This document shows positions 53,584 to 63,228 of a DNA stretch of 64,000 nt, one piece after another. Every line of letters begins with the position of its first letter. Position 1 is the stretch's first letter. The position numbers and the translations under genes are program-made. Source of the DNA: Weeksellaceae bacterium (GTDB taxonomy: Bacteria; Bacteroidota; Bacteroidia; Flavobacteriales; Weeksellaceae); assembly GCA_949788275.1 (NCBI GenBank), contig OX460916.1, forward strand, positions 1,426,001 through 1,490,000, read 5' to 3'. A model generated the notes under the pieces. That model saw nothing but the letters and a program-made list of their open reading frames with translations. It was not told where the DNA came from and did no database searches.

Positions 53584-54365
53584 TTATTCTTCACATACGC
53601 CCTCAATTACTTTTAAATGTTCAGAGTCTTGAATATTATAAGGAACAGCACCTTGATATCCCATACTTACTGAATTATCAGAATGCCCCATAAGTTTTTT
53701 AATAATTATTTCATTTATAAGCATGTTTCCAGCCATAGTTCTGAACGTGTATCGAGGCGTCTTGCTCCTTACGGGACTAAAATCACTAAAAATTCATAAA
53801 CCTGAAGTTATGGTTACTGTTCTAAATTGAATATTTTTGAACTTCCGTAACAGGTGATGGTAATGCATTAGTACCTCTTATGAGATATCATTAACATTAA
53901 TATCAGATGATGGACTTAGGAATGATTCAAATCGTCTTACTGACATATCATGAGTCTTAATTGACCAATTATTCGTTCTTCCTAGTTACCGCGATAGAAC
54001 TCCATAAAACCTACACTGATTTTTTTTGCTTTCATTTCGCTCGTGTTTATTCTAAAATAACTATTTCATGATCAATGTCTGAAAATAGGAATTCCATTAT
54101 TAATTATACGAATTGCCTCATCAATGGCAAGCTTATTGTCGTTAATATACTTAACTTCGTCGATAAGTAACGCTTGTCTTTTTATTAATTCAGAATCGTA
54201 AACCAAAGTGCTGCTTTCGGTATATTTTTTGAACTTAGCCAACTTGTATTTGCGATCACCTGAATAAATTCTAAACTTAATTGGGTAACCTTTTTTTGTT
54301 TTATATGTAGAGTCTTGATAAAATTCAACAGCAATCATTTCATTTGTTTGCAAATTTGCAAACAC
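53584..54365 (-). pseudogene. Decayed tyrosine recombinase (integrase)
   Basis: The minus-strand C-terminal piece (53,584 to about 53,790) encodes FSPVRSKTPRYTFRTMAGN and IKKLMGHSDNSVSMGYQG, with the Arg, Gly-His and Tyr of tyrosine recombinases in order, and ends at a normal stop. The 54,072-54,365 frame encodes MIAVEFYQDSTYKTKKGY, PIKFRIYSGDRKYKL and a helical part, resembling the arm-binding N-terminus of Bacteroidota integrases. The sequence between is disrupted, and the total is only about 780 bp against the usual 1200, so the core was lost. It marks an old integration event. Confidence 0.7.
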
Positions 54366-54528
54366 TTTGATTCAAGATGAGTAGAAATGAATCGATTTGA
54401 ATTGATAATTAATAAAATACGCATTATTGAAATATCCGCAAACCTAGATTATCAGAGAAAACAGCGGTTAATATATATTTATAGAACGAATTGTAATTTT
54501 TCTATATTTGCACAATCTTTTAAACAGA
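54366..54528. other. Intergenic region with a promoter-like box
   Basis: AT-rich sequence containing TATATTTG at 54,503-54,510, a perfect -7 box 18 bp before the start codon at 54,529. No clear -33 TTG. No gene seen. Confidence 0.45.
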
Positions 54529-55467
54529 ATGAAAAAAACATTTTTAATCGTTAATTTTTTATTGGGAACCAGCTTATTTGCTCAAATAAATTTTGAAGAT
54601 AGTTCGGTACAAATAAAACCTTCGTGGGAACTTAACAAGCTATATACGTATAAATTTACGGATAAGAACATTTCGATATCGGTGAACGATACGACCATGA
54701 ACATTACCAACAACTCTTCAAAGTCGATTAAATTAATTGACAAGAATAACTTTGCCTATAAGCTAGAACTGGTTAACGGGAAAAACACGACCAATGACCC
54801 CGATGAATTCTACCGTGATTTCATCAATAATTCGGGGGGTATAAAATACCAATACACCACCAATCAGTCGGGTGAATTTTTAGAATTGTTAAATGCGGAT
54901 GAAGTAGAAACCAGTTTTTTAAAAATTACGGATGCTTTAGGAAAGCAAAAAAAGAAATCAAAAGAATACAAAGACAATATTCATCAGATTGAAGAAATGA
55001 TTAAATCGAAAACCTACATACCGTATGTTTTTGATCAGGAAATTCAAGTCGTTAATTATTTTAATGGACATTATCTAAAATTAGGCGAAACCTATTTGGG
55101 TAAATCGGTTCAAGAAAATATATTCGGTTTCCCCATTTCATCAACCACGACCACCTATTTAAAAACCATTGATCCCGACAAAGAAACATTTACCGTTGTT
55201 TCTGATCAAAAGCTAAGCACTGAAGACTTTGAAAAACTTTGGGAAGAAATGGCCTACTATATGCTCAATGATACCGATTTAAAGCTGACCCAAGAGCAGG
55301 TGAAGCGGGAAATAAAAAAATATTCTGAAACGGTGGAATTAAAAGTCGCTTACGAAAGTACGTACGACAAAAATGCCATTCTATTGCAGTCTGATTATAT
55401 CTTTAGTTTAAATATAGGATCTAAAAAAACGGTTAATCATTTAGCTATTACCCTTTTAGATAAATAA
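54529..55467 (+). CDS. Secreted protein of unknown function
   Basis: Start chosen at ATG 54,529, which opens a signal peptide (MKKTFLIVNFLLGTSLFAQ); the longer form starts at a TTG. The mature part of about 293 residues has a first half with YTYKFTDKNISISVNDTTMNI and a second with ISSTTTTYLKTIDPDKETFTVVSDQKL, then a helical stretch (EDFEKLWEEMAYYML). Its layout parallels the next gene, so the two are probably paralogues acting together in the periplasm. No known family was recognised. Confidence 0.7.
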   Translation: MKKTFLIVNFLLGTSLFAQINFEDSSVQIKPSWELNKLYTYKFTDKNISISVNDTTMNITNNSSKSIKLIDKNNFAYKLELVNGKNTTNDPDEFYRDFINNSGGIKYQYTTNQSGEFLELLNADEVETSFLKITDALGKQKKKSKEYKDNIHQIEEMIKSKTYIPYVFDQEIQVVNYFNGHYLKLGETYLGKSVQENIFGFPISSTTTTYLKTIDPDKETFTVVSDQKLSTEDFEKLWEEMAYYMLNDTDLKLTQEQVKREIKKYSETVELKVAYESTYDKNAILLQSDYIFSLNIGSKKTVNHLAITLLDK

Positions 55468-55527
55468 AATAGCAGAGAAGTTATTCTTTTGTAGCGCTAA
55501 TTCAACTATACGTTGTATTTTTACCTT

Positions 55528-56457
55528 ATGAAATTAAATTTTACTTTTATTCTGTTCTTTTTAATTCTTGCTAATCAATCCTTTGGACAAATCAGCGATT
55601 CAACGTCGATGGTTTATCCCAAAACATTCTGGAATGAAGGCGATCAAAAGCAGTATCTTTTTTCAACCAAGGAGTTTAAATTGGATGAGAATCAGGTACA
55701 ACAAACAGAACAATACACCTACAAAGTTGATATTCGAGTAGATAACATCTTCGAAAATGAATATGTTGTTCACTGGAAGTTTAAAGATATCCAATTTGAT
55801 AAAAAGCAGTATTTAAGCAATCCTTTTGCTTTGCTAGATAGTATCACCATTGCCTACAAAATGGATGAGGATGGTCGTTTTTTGAATTATATTGAGTTGG
55901 ATAAAACCATTGACCAATTCTTAAACGCCTCAGAGAAAGTTCAAAACTTGTATTTAAACAAAGAAGATTCACTACAGTTAATAAAGCAAACCATCAATGC
56001 TTACGCTTTGCCTGAGAATATCGTCAAGATTTTTGAACGAGATATTAAGCAATTTCACCAGTTTTATGGAAAAAAAGTATTCACGATTGGGGAAGAACCT
56101 TTTACCTATACGTCCTACATGGACAATTTATTCAGCAACTCACCTACCCCAGCCACTTCATCGGTTGAACTGAAAGAGATTAATCCTTCAAAAACCAATT
56201 ACATTATGAGTAGCTTGCAGTTAGCCGACCAAGAATGGTTAGCCAATGCGTGGTATACCTATTTATCTGATTTAGCGGAGAAGTTAGGCACCGAGAAACC
56301 GAGTGAAGTTCGTTTAAAAGATGAAATCACCTACCAAGTAGCTACTACATCCCGTATAAAAGACAATGGTTGGATTCTGTACAGCATAGAGACCAAAAAA
56401 GTAAAATTTCAAGACACCGATTACACCCTAGAAAAGAAATTTGAATTAATCCCCTAA
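55528..56457 (+). CDS. Secreted protein of unknown function, paralogue of its neighbour
   Basis: Start chosen at ATG 55,528 for the signal peptide MKLNFTFILFFLILANQSFGQ; a TTG at 55,513 is upstream. The mature part (about 289 residues) has YTYKVDIRVDNIFENEYVVHW, a central helical segment (DKTIDQFLNASEKVQNLYL) and a C-terminal strand pattern ending FQDTDYTLEKKFELIP. Position of strands, the SSVELKEINPS segment and overall length match the preceding gene. The two lie 60 bp apart on one strand. Confidence 0.7.
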   Translation: MKLNFTFILFFLILANQSFGQISDSTSMVYPKTFWNEGDQKQYLFSTKEFKLDENQVQQTEQYTYKVDIRVDNIFENEYVVHWKFKDIQFDKKQYLSNPFALLDSITIAYKMDEDGRFLNYIELDKTIDQFLNASEKVQNLYLNKEDSLQLIKQTINAYALPENIVKIFERDIKQFHQFYGKKVFTIGEEPFTYTSYMDNLFSNSPTPATSSVELKEINPSKTNYIMSSLQLADQEWLANAWYTYLSDLAEKLGTEKPSEVRLKDEITYQVATTSRIKDNGWILYSIETKKVKFQDTDYTLEKKFELIP

Positions 56458-56528
56458 ACAATTCTAAAAAAGTCCTTGATTCAATGGCTTTGTTGGTAAA
56501 TAACTTCGCTAAAGACGAAAAAAATTGG

Positions 56529-56536
56529 TAATTTTG
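56529..56536 (+). promoter_or_regulatory. -7 box of lysS
   Basis: TAATTTTG matches TAnnTTTG and lies 31 bp before the lysS ATG at 56,568. Confidence 0.5.
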
Positions 56537-56567
56537 CAGCTTACTTTAAGCATTAAAATTACTTATC

Positions 56568-58271
56568 ATGCAATTGTCTGAGCAAGAAATCATTCGTAGA
56601 GAAAAACTACAACAATTAAGAGATTTAGGCATTGAGCCTTATCCCGCAGAGGAATTCATCATTGATTCTTCGTCAAAGAAGATCAAGGAAAACTTTGAAG
56701 ACGGTAAGGTGGTCAAGCTTGCTGGACGTATGATGAGTGTTCGTGTGATGGGAAAAGCTTCTTTCGCTGAACTTCAAGATAGCGAAGGTCGTATACAACT
56801 GTATATCTCAAGAGATGATATTTCTTCTTCTGAAGAAGGAATTGAATACAATACAATTTTCAAGAAATTACTCGACATCGGCGATTTTATTGGTATCGAA
56901 GGTTACCAATTTAAAACGAAAGTAGGTGAAATTTCAGTTCATGTAACGAAGTTAACCGTTCTTTCTAAAACCTTACGCCCCTTACCGATTGTTAAAACCG
57001 ATGAGGATGGACAGGTTCATGATGCCTTCACAGATCCTGAATTGCGTTACAGAATGCGCTATGTAGATATGGTGGTTAACCCCCACGTAAAAGAAATTTT
57101 CTTAAAGCGTACAAAACTATTTAACGCCATGCGTAGCTTCTTCAACGAACGCGAATACATGGAAGTTGAAACCCCTATATTACAATCGATTCCAGGAGGA
57201 GCAGCAGCCCGTCCGTTTATAACCCACCACAATTCTTTGGATATTCCATTGTACTTGCGTATTGCGAATGAATTGTACTTAAAACGTTTAATCGTTGGTG
57301 GTTTTGATGGGGTTTACGAATTTTCTAAAAACTTCCGTAACGAAGGAATGGATCGTACCCACAATCCTGAATTCACGGCCATGGAAATCTATGTCGCTTA
57401 CAAAGATTACCATTGGATGATGGACTTTACAGAGCGTTTATTAGAACATTGTGCTCTTGAAGTAAACGGAACAACAGAAGCCACTTTTGGTGAGCACAAA
57501 ATAAACTTTAAAGCACCTTATAAGCGTGTAACCATGCGCGATGCGATTCTTGAATTCACTGGATTTGATATTGATCAAAAAACAGAAGAAGAATTACGTA
57601 CTGCTGCCTTAGGTATGGGTATTGAAGTGAACGAAACCATGGGGAAAGGAAAGTTAATCGATGAGATCTTTGGGGAAAAATGTGAAGGAAATTACATTCA
57701 ACCAACGTTTATCACGGATTACCCGAAAGAAATGTCACCATTAACCAAGGTTCACCGCGACAATGCTGAATTAACAGAGCGTTTTGAATTAATGATTTGT
57801 GGGAAAGAAGTAGCCAATTCATATTCTGAGTTGAATGATCCGATTGATCAACGCGAGCGTTTTGAAGAACAAATGCGTTTATCTGCCAATGGAGATGATG
57901 AAGCGATGTTCATCGATCAGGATTTCTTACGTGCCCTTGAATTTGGTATGCCTCCAACAGCAGGTTTAGGAATTGGTATGGACCGTTTAATTATGTTCTT
58001 AACCAACAATCCTTCGATTCAAGAAGTTTTATTCTTCCCGCAGATGCGTCCTGAAAAAGCCGCTGCAACCTATGAACTGACCGAAGAAGAGCAAGCGATT
58101 ATTGCCTTGTTACAAGCCAATGACGGAATCGAAATCAATGCCTTGAAAACCCAGAGTGGTTTAAGCGGTAAGAAATGGGATAAATCAATGAAAAATTTAG
58201 CAAAATATAACTTAACGAAAGTAACTGTGGATGGCGATGCCAAAACGGTTAACTATTTAGGAGAGTCATAA
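56568..58271 (+). CDS. lysS: Lysyl-tRNA synthetase, class II
   Basis: The 567-residue protein has an OB-fold anticodon-binding domain (VVKLAGRMMSVRVMGKASFAELQD) and the class II core: motif 1 near EVETPILQSIPGGAAARPF, motif 2 FSKNFRNEGMDRTHNPEF and motif 3 GLGIGMDRLIMFL. It charges tRNA-Lys in the cytoplasm. About 70 extra C-terminal residues (EEEQAIIALLQANDGIEINAL) extend beyond the E. coli enzyme, a trait shared by Bacteroidota homologues. It is monocistronic with its own promoter box and terminator. Confidence 0.97.
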   Translation: MQLSEQEIIRREKLQQLRDLGIEPYPAEEFIIDSSSKKIKENFEDGKVVKLAGRMMSVRVMGKASFAELQDSEGRIQLYISRDDISSSEEGIEYNTIFKKLLDIGDFIGIEGYQFKTKVGEISVHVTKLTVLSKTLRPLPIVKTDEDGQVHDAFTDPELRYRMRYVDMVVNPHVKEIFLKRTKLFNAMRSFFNEREYMEVETPILQSIPGGAAARPFITHHNSLDIPLYLRIANELYLKRLIVGGFDGVYEFSKNFRNEGMDRTHNPEFTAMEIYVAYKDYHWMMDFTERLLEHCALEVNGTTEATFGEHKINFKAPYKRVTMRDAILEFTGFDIDQKTEEELRTAALGMGIEVNETMGKGKLIDEIFGEKCEGNYIQPTFITDYPKEMSPLTKVHRDNAELTERFELMICGKEVANSYSELNDPIDQRERFEEQMRLSANGDDEAMFIDQDFLRALEFGMPPTAGLGIGMDRLIMFLTNNPSIQEVLFFPQMRPEKAAATYELTEEEQAIIALLQANDGIEINALKTQSGLSGKKWDKSMKNLAKYNLTKVTVDGDAKTVNYLGES

Positions 58272-58284
58272 CCCTTTCATCAAT

Positions 58285-58321
58285 TAAAAAAAATCCATCA
58301 AGTACTTGATGGATTTTTTTT
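58285..58321 (+). terminator. Terminator after lysS
   Basis: The hairpin AAATCCATCAAG / CTTGATGGATTT around a TA loop is followed by a long T tract, 14-50 bp beyond the stop codon. Confidence 0.9.
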
Positions 58322-58423
58322 TGTTTGGATATGTCATTTTGGATAGAAGATCTTCGAGTTTAAAACCATTCGCGGTCTTCCGTACCATGACCTCTATCAG
58401 TTTATAGATAAACGACCGAGTTT

Positions 58424-58530
58424 GCGGCAGGGATAGCAGCGGCATCCTTTGCTGCTCCCTCCATTTGCCTTAAACCGAGATTTTCTTGCAGCAAAGATAG
58501 AGCGGATAGCCCGGCGCGTAGCGGCCGCCC
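58424..58530 (+). repeat. Hairpin repeat H4
   Basis: It starts GCGGCAGGGATAGCAGCGG and ends GGCGCGTAGCGGCCGCCC. The stem reads CTTTGCTGC / GCAGCAAAG, so two positions differ from H2 on one arm and are compensated on the other. It lies between the convergent lysS and cydB genes. Confidence 0.9.
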
Positions 58531-58535
58531 AACTG

Positions 58536-59558
58536 TTATTCCTCGTCGATCTTTACATGAACGCGTTTATTAAACGAATACAGGAGATAAAACAAAAATG
58601 GAAGTATAAAACACGAACCTATTAATAAGGCCCAGGCTAACATGGCAATTGATTTTTCGGCTCCTTGATGATCGAGTAACGATAAGTAAGTCCCGTTTTT
58701 AAATACGACCAGATTGGGGAAATGTGAATAGGAAACAGACACCAAAATCATTAGAACAATAAACCCCGCATATACCCGGATTAAACCATCCTTCTTATTT
58801 CGCAAGGCCTTTGCTAACATAGCCACGGCCACTGTGGCTAAGCCAACGGTTAAATACCCCACAGGATGTTCAAAAATCCATTGATACAACGGAATACCTT
58901 TCCAGAACGATACGGCAAAAACAAGGGCACCCGCTATAAAAATAGCGAAAGTATAATTTAAGGCACTACGGCGTAAATAGGTTTTCGATTCTTCATCGGC
59001 AATCATTTGCACGGCATAGATGGCGGCTAAGAAACCACATATGGTGACCGTGAAAAGCCCTACACTCCCATTAAACCAAGTTAACCACGAGTAAATATAA
59101 GCATCCATAAAATTGATGGCTTCTGTATCGATGCTTCCCGATACGGTTGAAGCGGCAATAATCCCTAGAAACAAAGGCGTAATAACACTGGAATAGGTAA
59201 AGATAACAGCATATAAACGATGCCATTGATCGTCTAAGACATCGTAATTTCGAAACGTAAACGACGTTCCTCTAGCTATAATCCCCAACAACATAATTAC
59301 CAATGGAATATGTAAATAGTTGGACAAGTCGGCATAGATGATTGGGAAACCGACAAACATTATAACAATGGCAATAATTAGCCACATATGATTGGCTTCC
59401 CAAATGGGTCCAATGGACGTGGCCATCATATCGCGGGTTTGTTTACGCACACTTTTTTTAGCGAATAATTCAACAATTCCGGCACCAAAATCGGCTCCAC
59501 CCAAAATAAGATAAAGGCATAGCGCTACCCATAAAAAGGCAATAACAACATAAATCAT
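58536..59558 (-). CDS. cydB: Cytochrome bd ubiquinol oxidase subunit II
   Basis: The 340-residue protein has about eight transmembrane helices and the CydB opening FLWVALCLYLILGGADFGAGIVELF, followed by MMATSIGPIWEANHMWLIIAIVI. It is the haem-free partner of CydA in the high-affinity terminal oxidase used at low oxygen. It overlaps the cydA stop codon by 4 bp. No cydX-like small frame was found after it; the hairpin repeat H4 follows within 6 bp. Confidence 0.95.
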   Translation of the reverse strand: MIYVVIAFLWVALCLYLILGGADFGAGIVELFAKKSVRKQTRDMMATSIGPIWEANHMWLIIAIVIMFVGFPIIYADLSNYLHIPLVIMLLGIIARGTSFTFRNYDVLDDQWHRLYAVIFTYSSVITPLFLGIIAASTVSGSIDTEAINFMDAYIYSWLTWFNGSVGLFTVTICGFLAAIYAVQMIADEESKTYLRRSALNYTFAIFIAGALVFAVSFWKGIPLYQWIFEHPVGYLTVGLATVAVAMLAKALRNKKDGLIRVYAGFIVLMILVSVSYSHFPNLVVFKNGTYLSLLDHQGAEKSIAMLAWALLIGSCFILPFLFYLLYSFNKRVHVKIDEE

Positions 59559-60898
59559 AAGGCGTGTTTTTGAGGATCAAAGTTTTTATCTTCGGGATCG
59601 TAGAGTTTGGCAACCATTTGTATTTGACGATTCATTAAAAAGACCAAAATGGCCGATAAAGAAATAAAGACAAAGGTAAATATGTAGAAGGAATATTGAA
59701 TTCCTGGCATAGGCGTTACCGAATCGATGGTTCGCATAATGCCGTATATAATCCAAGGCTGACGCCCCACTTCGGTCACTGTCCAACCAGCTTCTAAGGC
59801 AATATAACCAAACGGCGTAGCCATCATAAACATTTTGTACAGCCAACGTTTATCGCGCCAATCTTTTTTAAAGAATAATGCGATGAGATAGATGGCTCCA
59901 ATCCCCATCATCACCACGCCAAAGAAAATCATAATCTGAAAGGCGTAATGGGTAATGGCAACAGGTGGCCATTCATCTCTTGGAAATTCTTCTAAGCCTT
60001 TTACTTCGGTTGTAAAATCGTTATGAACCAAGAAACTCAAGACACCCGGAATTTTTACGGCATAATCCACTTCCATAGTCTCTTCATTGGGAATTCCACC
60101 CAAGATAAAGCCGGCATTTTCTTCGGTTTTAAAGTGAGCCTCCATGGCCGCTAGCTTAATGGGTTGACGTTCGGCAACCGATTTTGCAGAAACATCTCCA
60201 CTTAAAGGCGCCAAGAGAGCGGCCACAACGGCCATCATGGCACTAATTTTAAAAGCTTCTTTGTGGAAATTCACATTTTTACCTTTTAGAATTAGCGCTG
60301 CATGCAGACCCGCCACGGCAAATCCTGTTGCACAAAAAGCAGCTATGGACATATGAAGGGCTTGGGAGAACCAAGCGTCGTTAAACATAGCCTTTACCGG
60401 ATCGATGTTAAGGTATTGACCATCTATATAGTCGAAGCCCGTTGGGGCATTCATCCAAGCATTGGCAGCTACGACGAGTATTCCTGAAGCTAAGCCCGAA
60501 ATTCCGACGATTAAACCACAAATCCAGTGAAACCACTTATTAAAACGATCCCAACCATAGAGAAAAAAGCCAAGCGCAATCGCTTCGATAAAGAAGGCGG
60601 TTCCTTCTAAGGAGAATGGCATACCAAAAATAGGCCCCGCATGTTTCATAAATTCAGGAAAAAGAAGCCCCAATTCAAAGGAGAGCATTGTTCCAGACAC
60701 GGCTCCGGTAGCAAATAGAATGGCTACCCCTTTACTCCAAGCTTTGGTAAGCCCTTTGTAAATTTCTTTTTTGGTGGTTAAATACTTATAATGGGCTATC
60801 GCCATCATAAAAGGCATGACCATGCCGACACAGGCAAAAATAATGTGAAATGCGAGTGACATGGCCATTTGACTGCGTGCTGCAATAAAATCGTCCAT
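59555..60898 (-). CDS. cydA: Cytochrome bd ubiquinol oxidase subunit I
   Basis: The 447-residue protein has nine or so transmembrane helices. It starts ARSQMAMSLAFHIIFACVGMVMPF with the haem b595 ligand region. The GWTVTEVGRQPWIIYG motif, conserved in CydA, is near residue 380. The Q-loop between helices 6 and 7 is short, as in the non-E. coli type. It binds the haems and oxidises quinol, reducing oxygen to water. It leads the cydAB operon, 4 bp overlapping with cydB. Confidence 0.95.
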   Translation of the reverse strand: MDDFIAARSQMAMSLAFHIIFACVGMVMPFMMAIAHYKYLTTKKEIYKGLTKAWSKGVAILFATGAVSGTMLSFELGLLFPEFMKHAGPIFGMPFSLEGTAFFIEAIALGFFLYGWDRFNKWFHWICGLIVGISGLASGILVVAANAWMNAPTGFDYIDGQYLNIDPVKAMFNDAWFSQALHMSIAAFCATGFAVAGLHAALILKGKNVNFHKEAFKISAMMAVVAALLAPLSGDVSAKSVAERQPIKLAAMEAHFKTEENAGFILGGIPNEETMEVDYAVKIPGVLSFLVHNDFTTEVKGLEEFPRDEWPPVAITHYAFQIMIFFGVVMMGIGAIYLIALFFKKDWRDKRWLYKMFMMATPFGYIALEAGWTVTEVGRQPWIIYGIMRTIDSVTPMPGIQYSFYIFTFVFISLSAILVFLMNRQIQMVAKLYDPEDKNFDPQKHAL

Positions 60899-60939
60899 TG
60901 AATTGATTTTTGGAGTTATACTGCATTAAATTTAGAAAG

Positions 60940-60974
60940 AAAAAAGGTAATTCGCACTGAATTACCTTTATATT
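60940..60974 (-). terminator. Terminator after the acyl-ACP desaturase gene
   Basis: The hairpin AAAGGTAATTC / GAATTACCTTT with a GCACT-type loop lies about 35 bp beyond the desaturase stop codon. Confidence 0.85.
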
Positions 60975-61003
60975 ATATATGATTTATATACTTACGTATA
61001 TAC

Positions 61004-62005
61004 CTATTTGATTGTTGATGGAATTAACCATTTAAACTGAGGTCCGCCTTCTGGAATTACAATACGTTGAGAGATTCGTTCCATACGTGCAGGAAACTTC
61101 ATGATGTAGTCACGGGCCTTTTCTGCTTCGGCATTTAAGCCTTTGACATGTTCAATATCCCAAACACGAATTAGCTTTTTCATAATGTCTATATAATCTT
61201 GTGCGGTATATACCCCAATGCGTTGAGCGGAGTTCGAGAAAGGTTCGAACAAAGAGCCAATAGGCTCACCTGCTTCGCGTAAGAAATGGGCTGGCATCAC
61301 AATTTTTAATTTAAACATATATTGTACTGCAAGCATCATCTCCGAAGGATCTACTTCAAAAATACGTCTCACGAATTCACAATAAGCTAAATGGTGTCTC
61401 ATTTCGTCACCCGCGATAATTTTACACATCCGTGCAATTTTATTCGCGCCATATTTTTTAGCGATGGTTGAAACATTGTTATGGGAAATATAGGTCGCTA
61501 ATTCCTGAAAGCTCGTGTACACAAAATTTCGGTAAGGATCGTGAGAAGTCCCAATGTCAAACCCATCACTAATTAAATGATGCATCGACATTTCCACCTC
61601 GCGCATATTAATACGTCCCGATAGGTAAAGCGATTTATTCAATACATCACCATGGCGGTTTTCTTCACCTGTCCAATGGCGAATCCATTTCGCCCAACCA
61701 TTTTCTAAATAACGGCCTTCTTCATCAACCACACCATCCATTTGCAAAAGCCAAGATTCGTAGGTCGGTAAAGCCTCTTCAGTAATCATGTCACCAATTA
61801 GGGTAATCCAAAAATCGTCGGGAAGATCTTTTGACACTTCACGCAAATCTTTAATGTCTTCAAAAAAAGAATCGCTTTGCGAATTGGGTAAAAAATCGGT
61901 TGGTTGCCATATTTTTTCGACTGGAACAAGGTACTTTTCCATGTACATATCGACATCCTTTTCTAAAAGTTGCATTACTTCTAGTCGAATATTTTGTATT
62001 GACAT
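61004..62005 (-). CDS. Acyl-ACP desaturase
   Basis: The 333-residue soluble protein has the ferritin-like di-iron pattern of stearoyl-ACP desaturases. The first site is EENRHGDVL in helix 4 (WTGEENRHG) and the second is DEMRHHLAY (AGDEMRHH). Other glutamates lie at ITEEALPTYE. It introduces a double bond into acyl chains bound to ACP, using oxygen and ferredoxin. The next gene upstream on the same strand, 15 bp away, encodes PlsC, so the pair links desaturation to phospholipid synthesis. Confidence 0.92.
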   Translation of the reverse strand: MSIQNIRLEVMQLLEKDVDMYMEKYLVPVEKIWQPTDFLPNSQSDSFFEDIKDLREVSKDLPDDFWITLIGDMITEEALPTYESWLLQMDGVVDEEGRYLENGWAKWIRHWTGEENRHGDVLNKSLYLSGRINMREVEMSMHHLISDGFDIGTSHDPYRNFVYTSFQELATYISHNNVSTIAKKYGANKIARMCKIIAGDEMRHHLAYCEFVRRIFEVDPSEMMLAVQYMFKLKIVMPAHFLREAGEPIGSLFEPFSNSAQRIGVYTAQDYIDIMKKLIRVWDIEHVKGLNAEAEKARDYIMKFPARMERISQRIVIPEGGPQFKWLIPSTIK

Positions 62006-62020
62006 ATTATTAGATATTAT

Positions 62021-62758
62021 TTATTTTACAATGATGCTACTTTTCACCTGCTCTTCGGTTAATGCGAGCAGTTCGTCAAATTTGTAATCGCTTACTTTCA
62101 AAGGTGGATGGTATTCAATGGTTACGTTGGCGCCAAGGCATAAAGGGAATTTACCGTTTTTGGTAATCTTCCATGTATTGTTTAAGGTAATAGGTACAAT
62201 ATACGCATTGTTGGCGTATTTTGTAAGCACTTTTAGACCGTTTTCTTTAAAACGCTTCGGATGTCCGTCTTTACTCCGCGTACCTTCTGGGAAGATAATC
62301 GCCGAATAATTATTCTTTTTAATGTACAGCGCAAGGTCTTTAATCGCCTGTATGGCTTGTTTACTATTTTTACGATCGATTAAGGCAGACCCCCCATTTC
62401 TTAGGTTAAAAGAAACACTGGGAATTCCACGACCAAGTTCTATTTTAGAAATAAATTTCGGGTGAAAGCGGTATAAATCAGATTCAATCGGTGAAATATC
62501 ATACATACTCTGATGGTTCGATACAAAAATAATAGGCACGCCTTCCGGAATTAACTCCTTTCCTTTATAACTGTATCGTGTTCCTAAAACGCGGCTACAA
62601 CCAACCAACATCAAGTTCATTACACGAACACTTTGATGATGGGGCATATACCCACCCAATGTATAACACAACCATTGTACCACATGCATAACCAGCAATG
62701 TTAATCCGTACAAGACATAAAAAACTATACTCAACGGAATAGCAATCATCTTTTTCAC
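62021..62758 (-). CDS. plsC: 1-acyl-sn-glycerol-3-phosphate acyltransferase (PlsC family)
   Basis: The 245-residue protein has one N-terminal membrane segment (IPLSIVFYVLYGLTLLVMHVV). The catalytic HX4D motif is VSNHQSMYDISP and the glycerol-phosphate site is IIFPEGTRSKDG. The start may be the GTG at 62,758 or the ATG at 62,749. It adds the second acyl chain to lysophosphatidic acid at the inner membrane. It precedes the desaturase gene by 15 bp. Confidence 0.92.
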   Translation of the reverse strand: MKKMIAIPLSIVFYVLYGLTLLVMHVVQWLCYTLGGYMPHHQSVRVMNLMLVGCSRVLGTRYSYKGKELIPEGVPIIFVSNHQSMYDISPIESDLYRFHPKFISKIELGRGIPSVSFNLRNGGSALIDRKNSKQAIQAIKDLALYIKKNNYSAIIFPEGTRSKDGHPKRFKENGLKVLTKYANNAYIVPITLNNTWKITKNGKFPLCLGANVTIEYHPPLKVSDYKFDELLALTEEQVKSSIIVK

Positions 62759-62829
62759 CCTTTTCTAATTTGGCCAAATTTAATTAAAATTAGTTATGCT
62801 TTGCATACTATTTTCAATTAAACTTGCAT

Positions 62830-63228
62830 TTACTGACTTAAAGTTAAAATTTCCTGATCATTCTTATCGTACAAAACGACCATTTTTGCGTTTATCGCCT
62901 TAAAATAGACTGTATTTAATAACTTTTCATCTAATTTATCTACATCAGAGCAGTCGTTATCCGTTTGCCCAATCGCCTGAAAGCTTAGCGCCTTCACGTC
63001 TTGCTGATAATTGGCATGATAATAATTACAGACCGACTTCACCATCACTTTTTTGGTGGTAGGCTCAAAAATCATATAGGCTTTTCCTTTATTAATGCCC
63101 CATTTCCCTTCTAAATTAACCGCTACTGGTGCAGACACAGTTGGGGTAGAAACCACCTTATTGGTGGTACATTGCACCATAAAGCCAGCAATAAAAATAA
63201 ACGAAAATCCTTTTATCCAATTTTTCAT
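62830..63228 (-). CDS. META/HslJ-like lipoprotein
   Basis: The 132-residue protein has a lipoprotein signal (MKNWIKGFSFIFIAGFMVQCTT, cysteine at residue 20). The mature part follows the META pattern: VNLEGKWGI, VMVKSVCNYYHANYQ (the N/CN loop) and a second half with TDNDCSDVDKLDEKLLNTVYF. Two cysteines in the mature part could pair. META proteins include HslJ, linked to novobiocin or heat stress; the role here is unknown. Its ATG overlaps the stop of the upstream NTF2-like gene by 4 bp. Confidence 0.72.
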   Translation of the reverse strand: MKNWIKGFSFIFIAGFMVQCTTNKVVSTPTVSAPVAVNLEGKWGINKGKAYMIFEPTTKKVMVKSVCNYYHANYQQDVKALSFQAIGQTDNDCSDVDKLDEKLLNTVYFKAINAKMVVLYDKNDQEILTLSQ

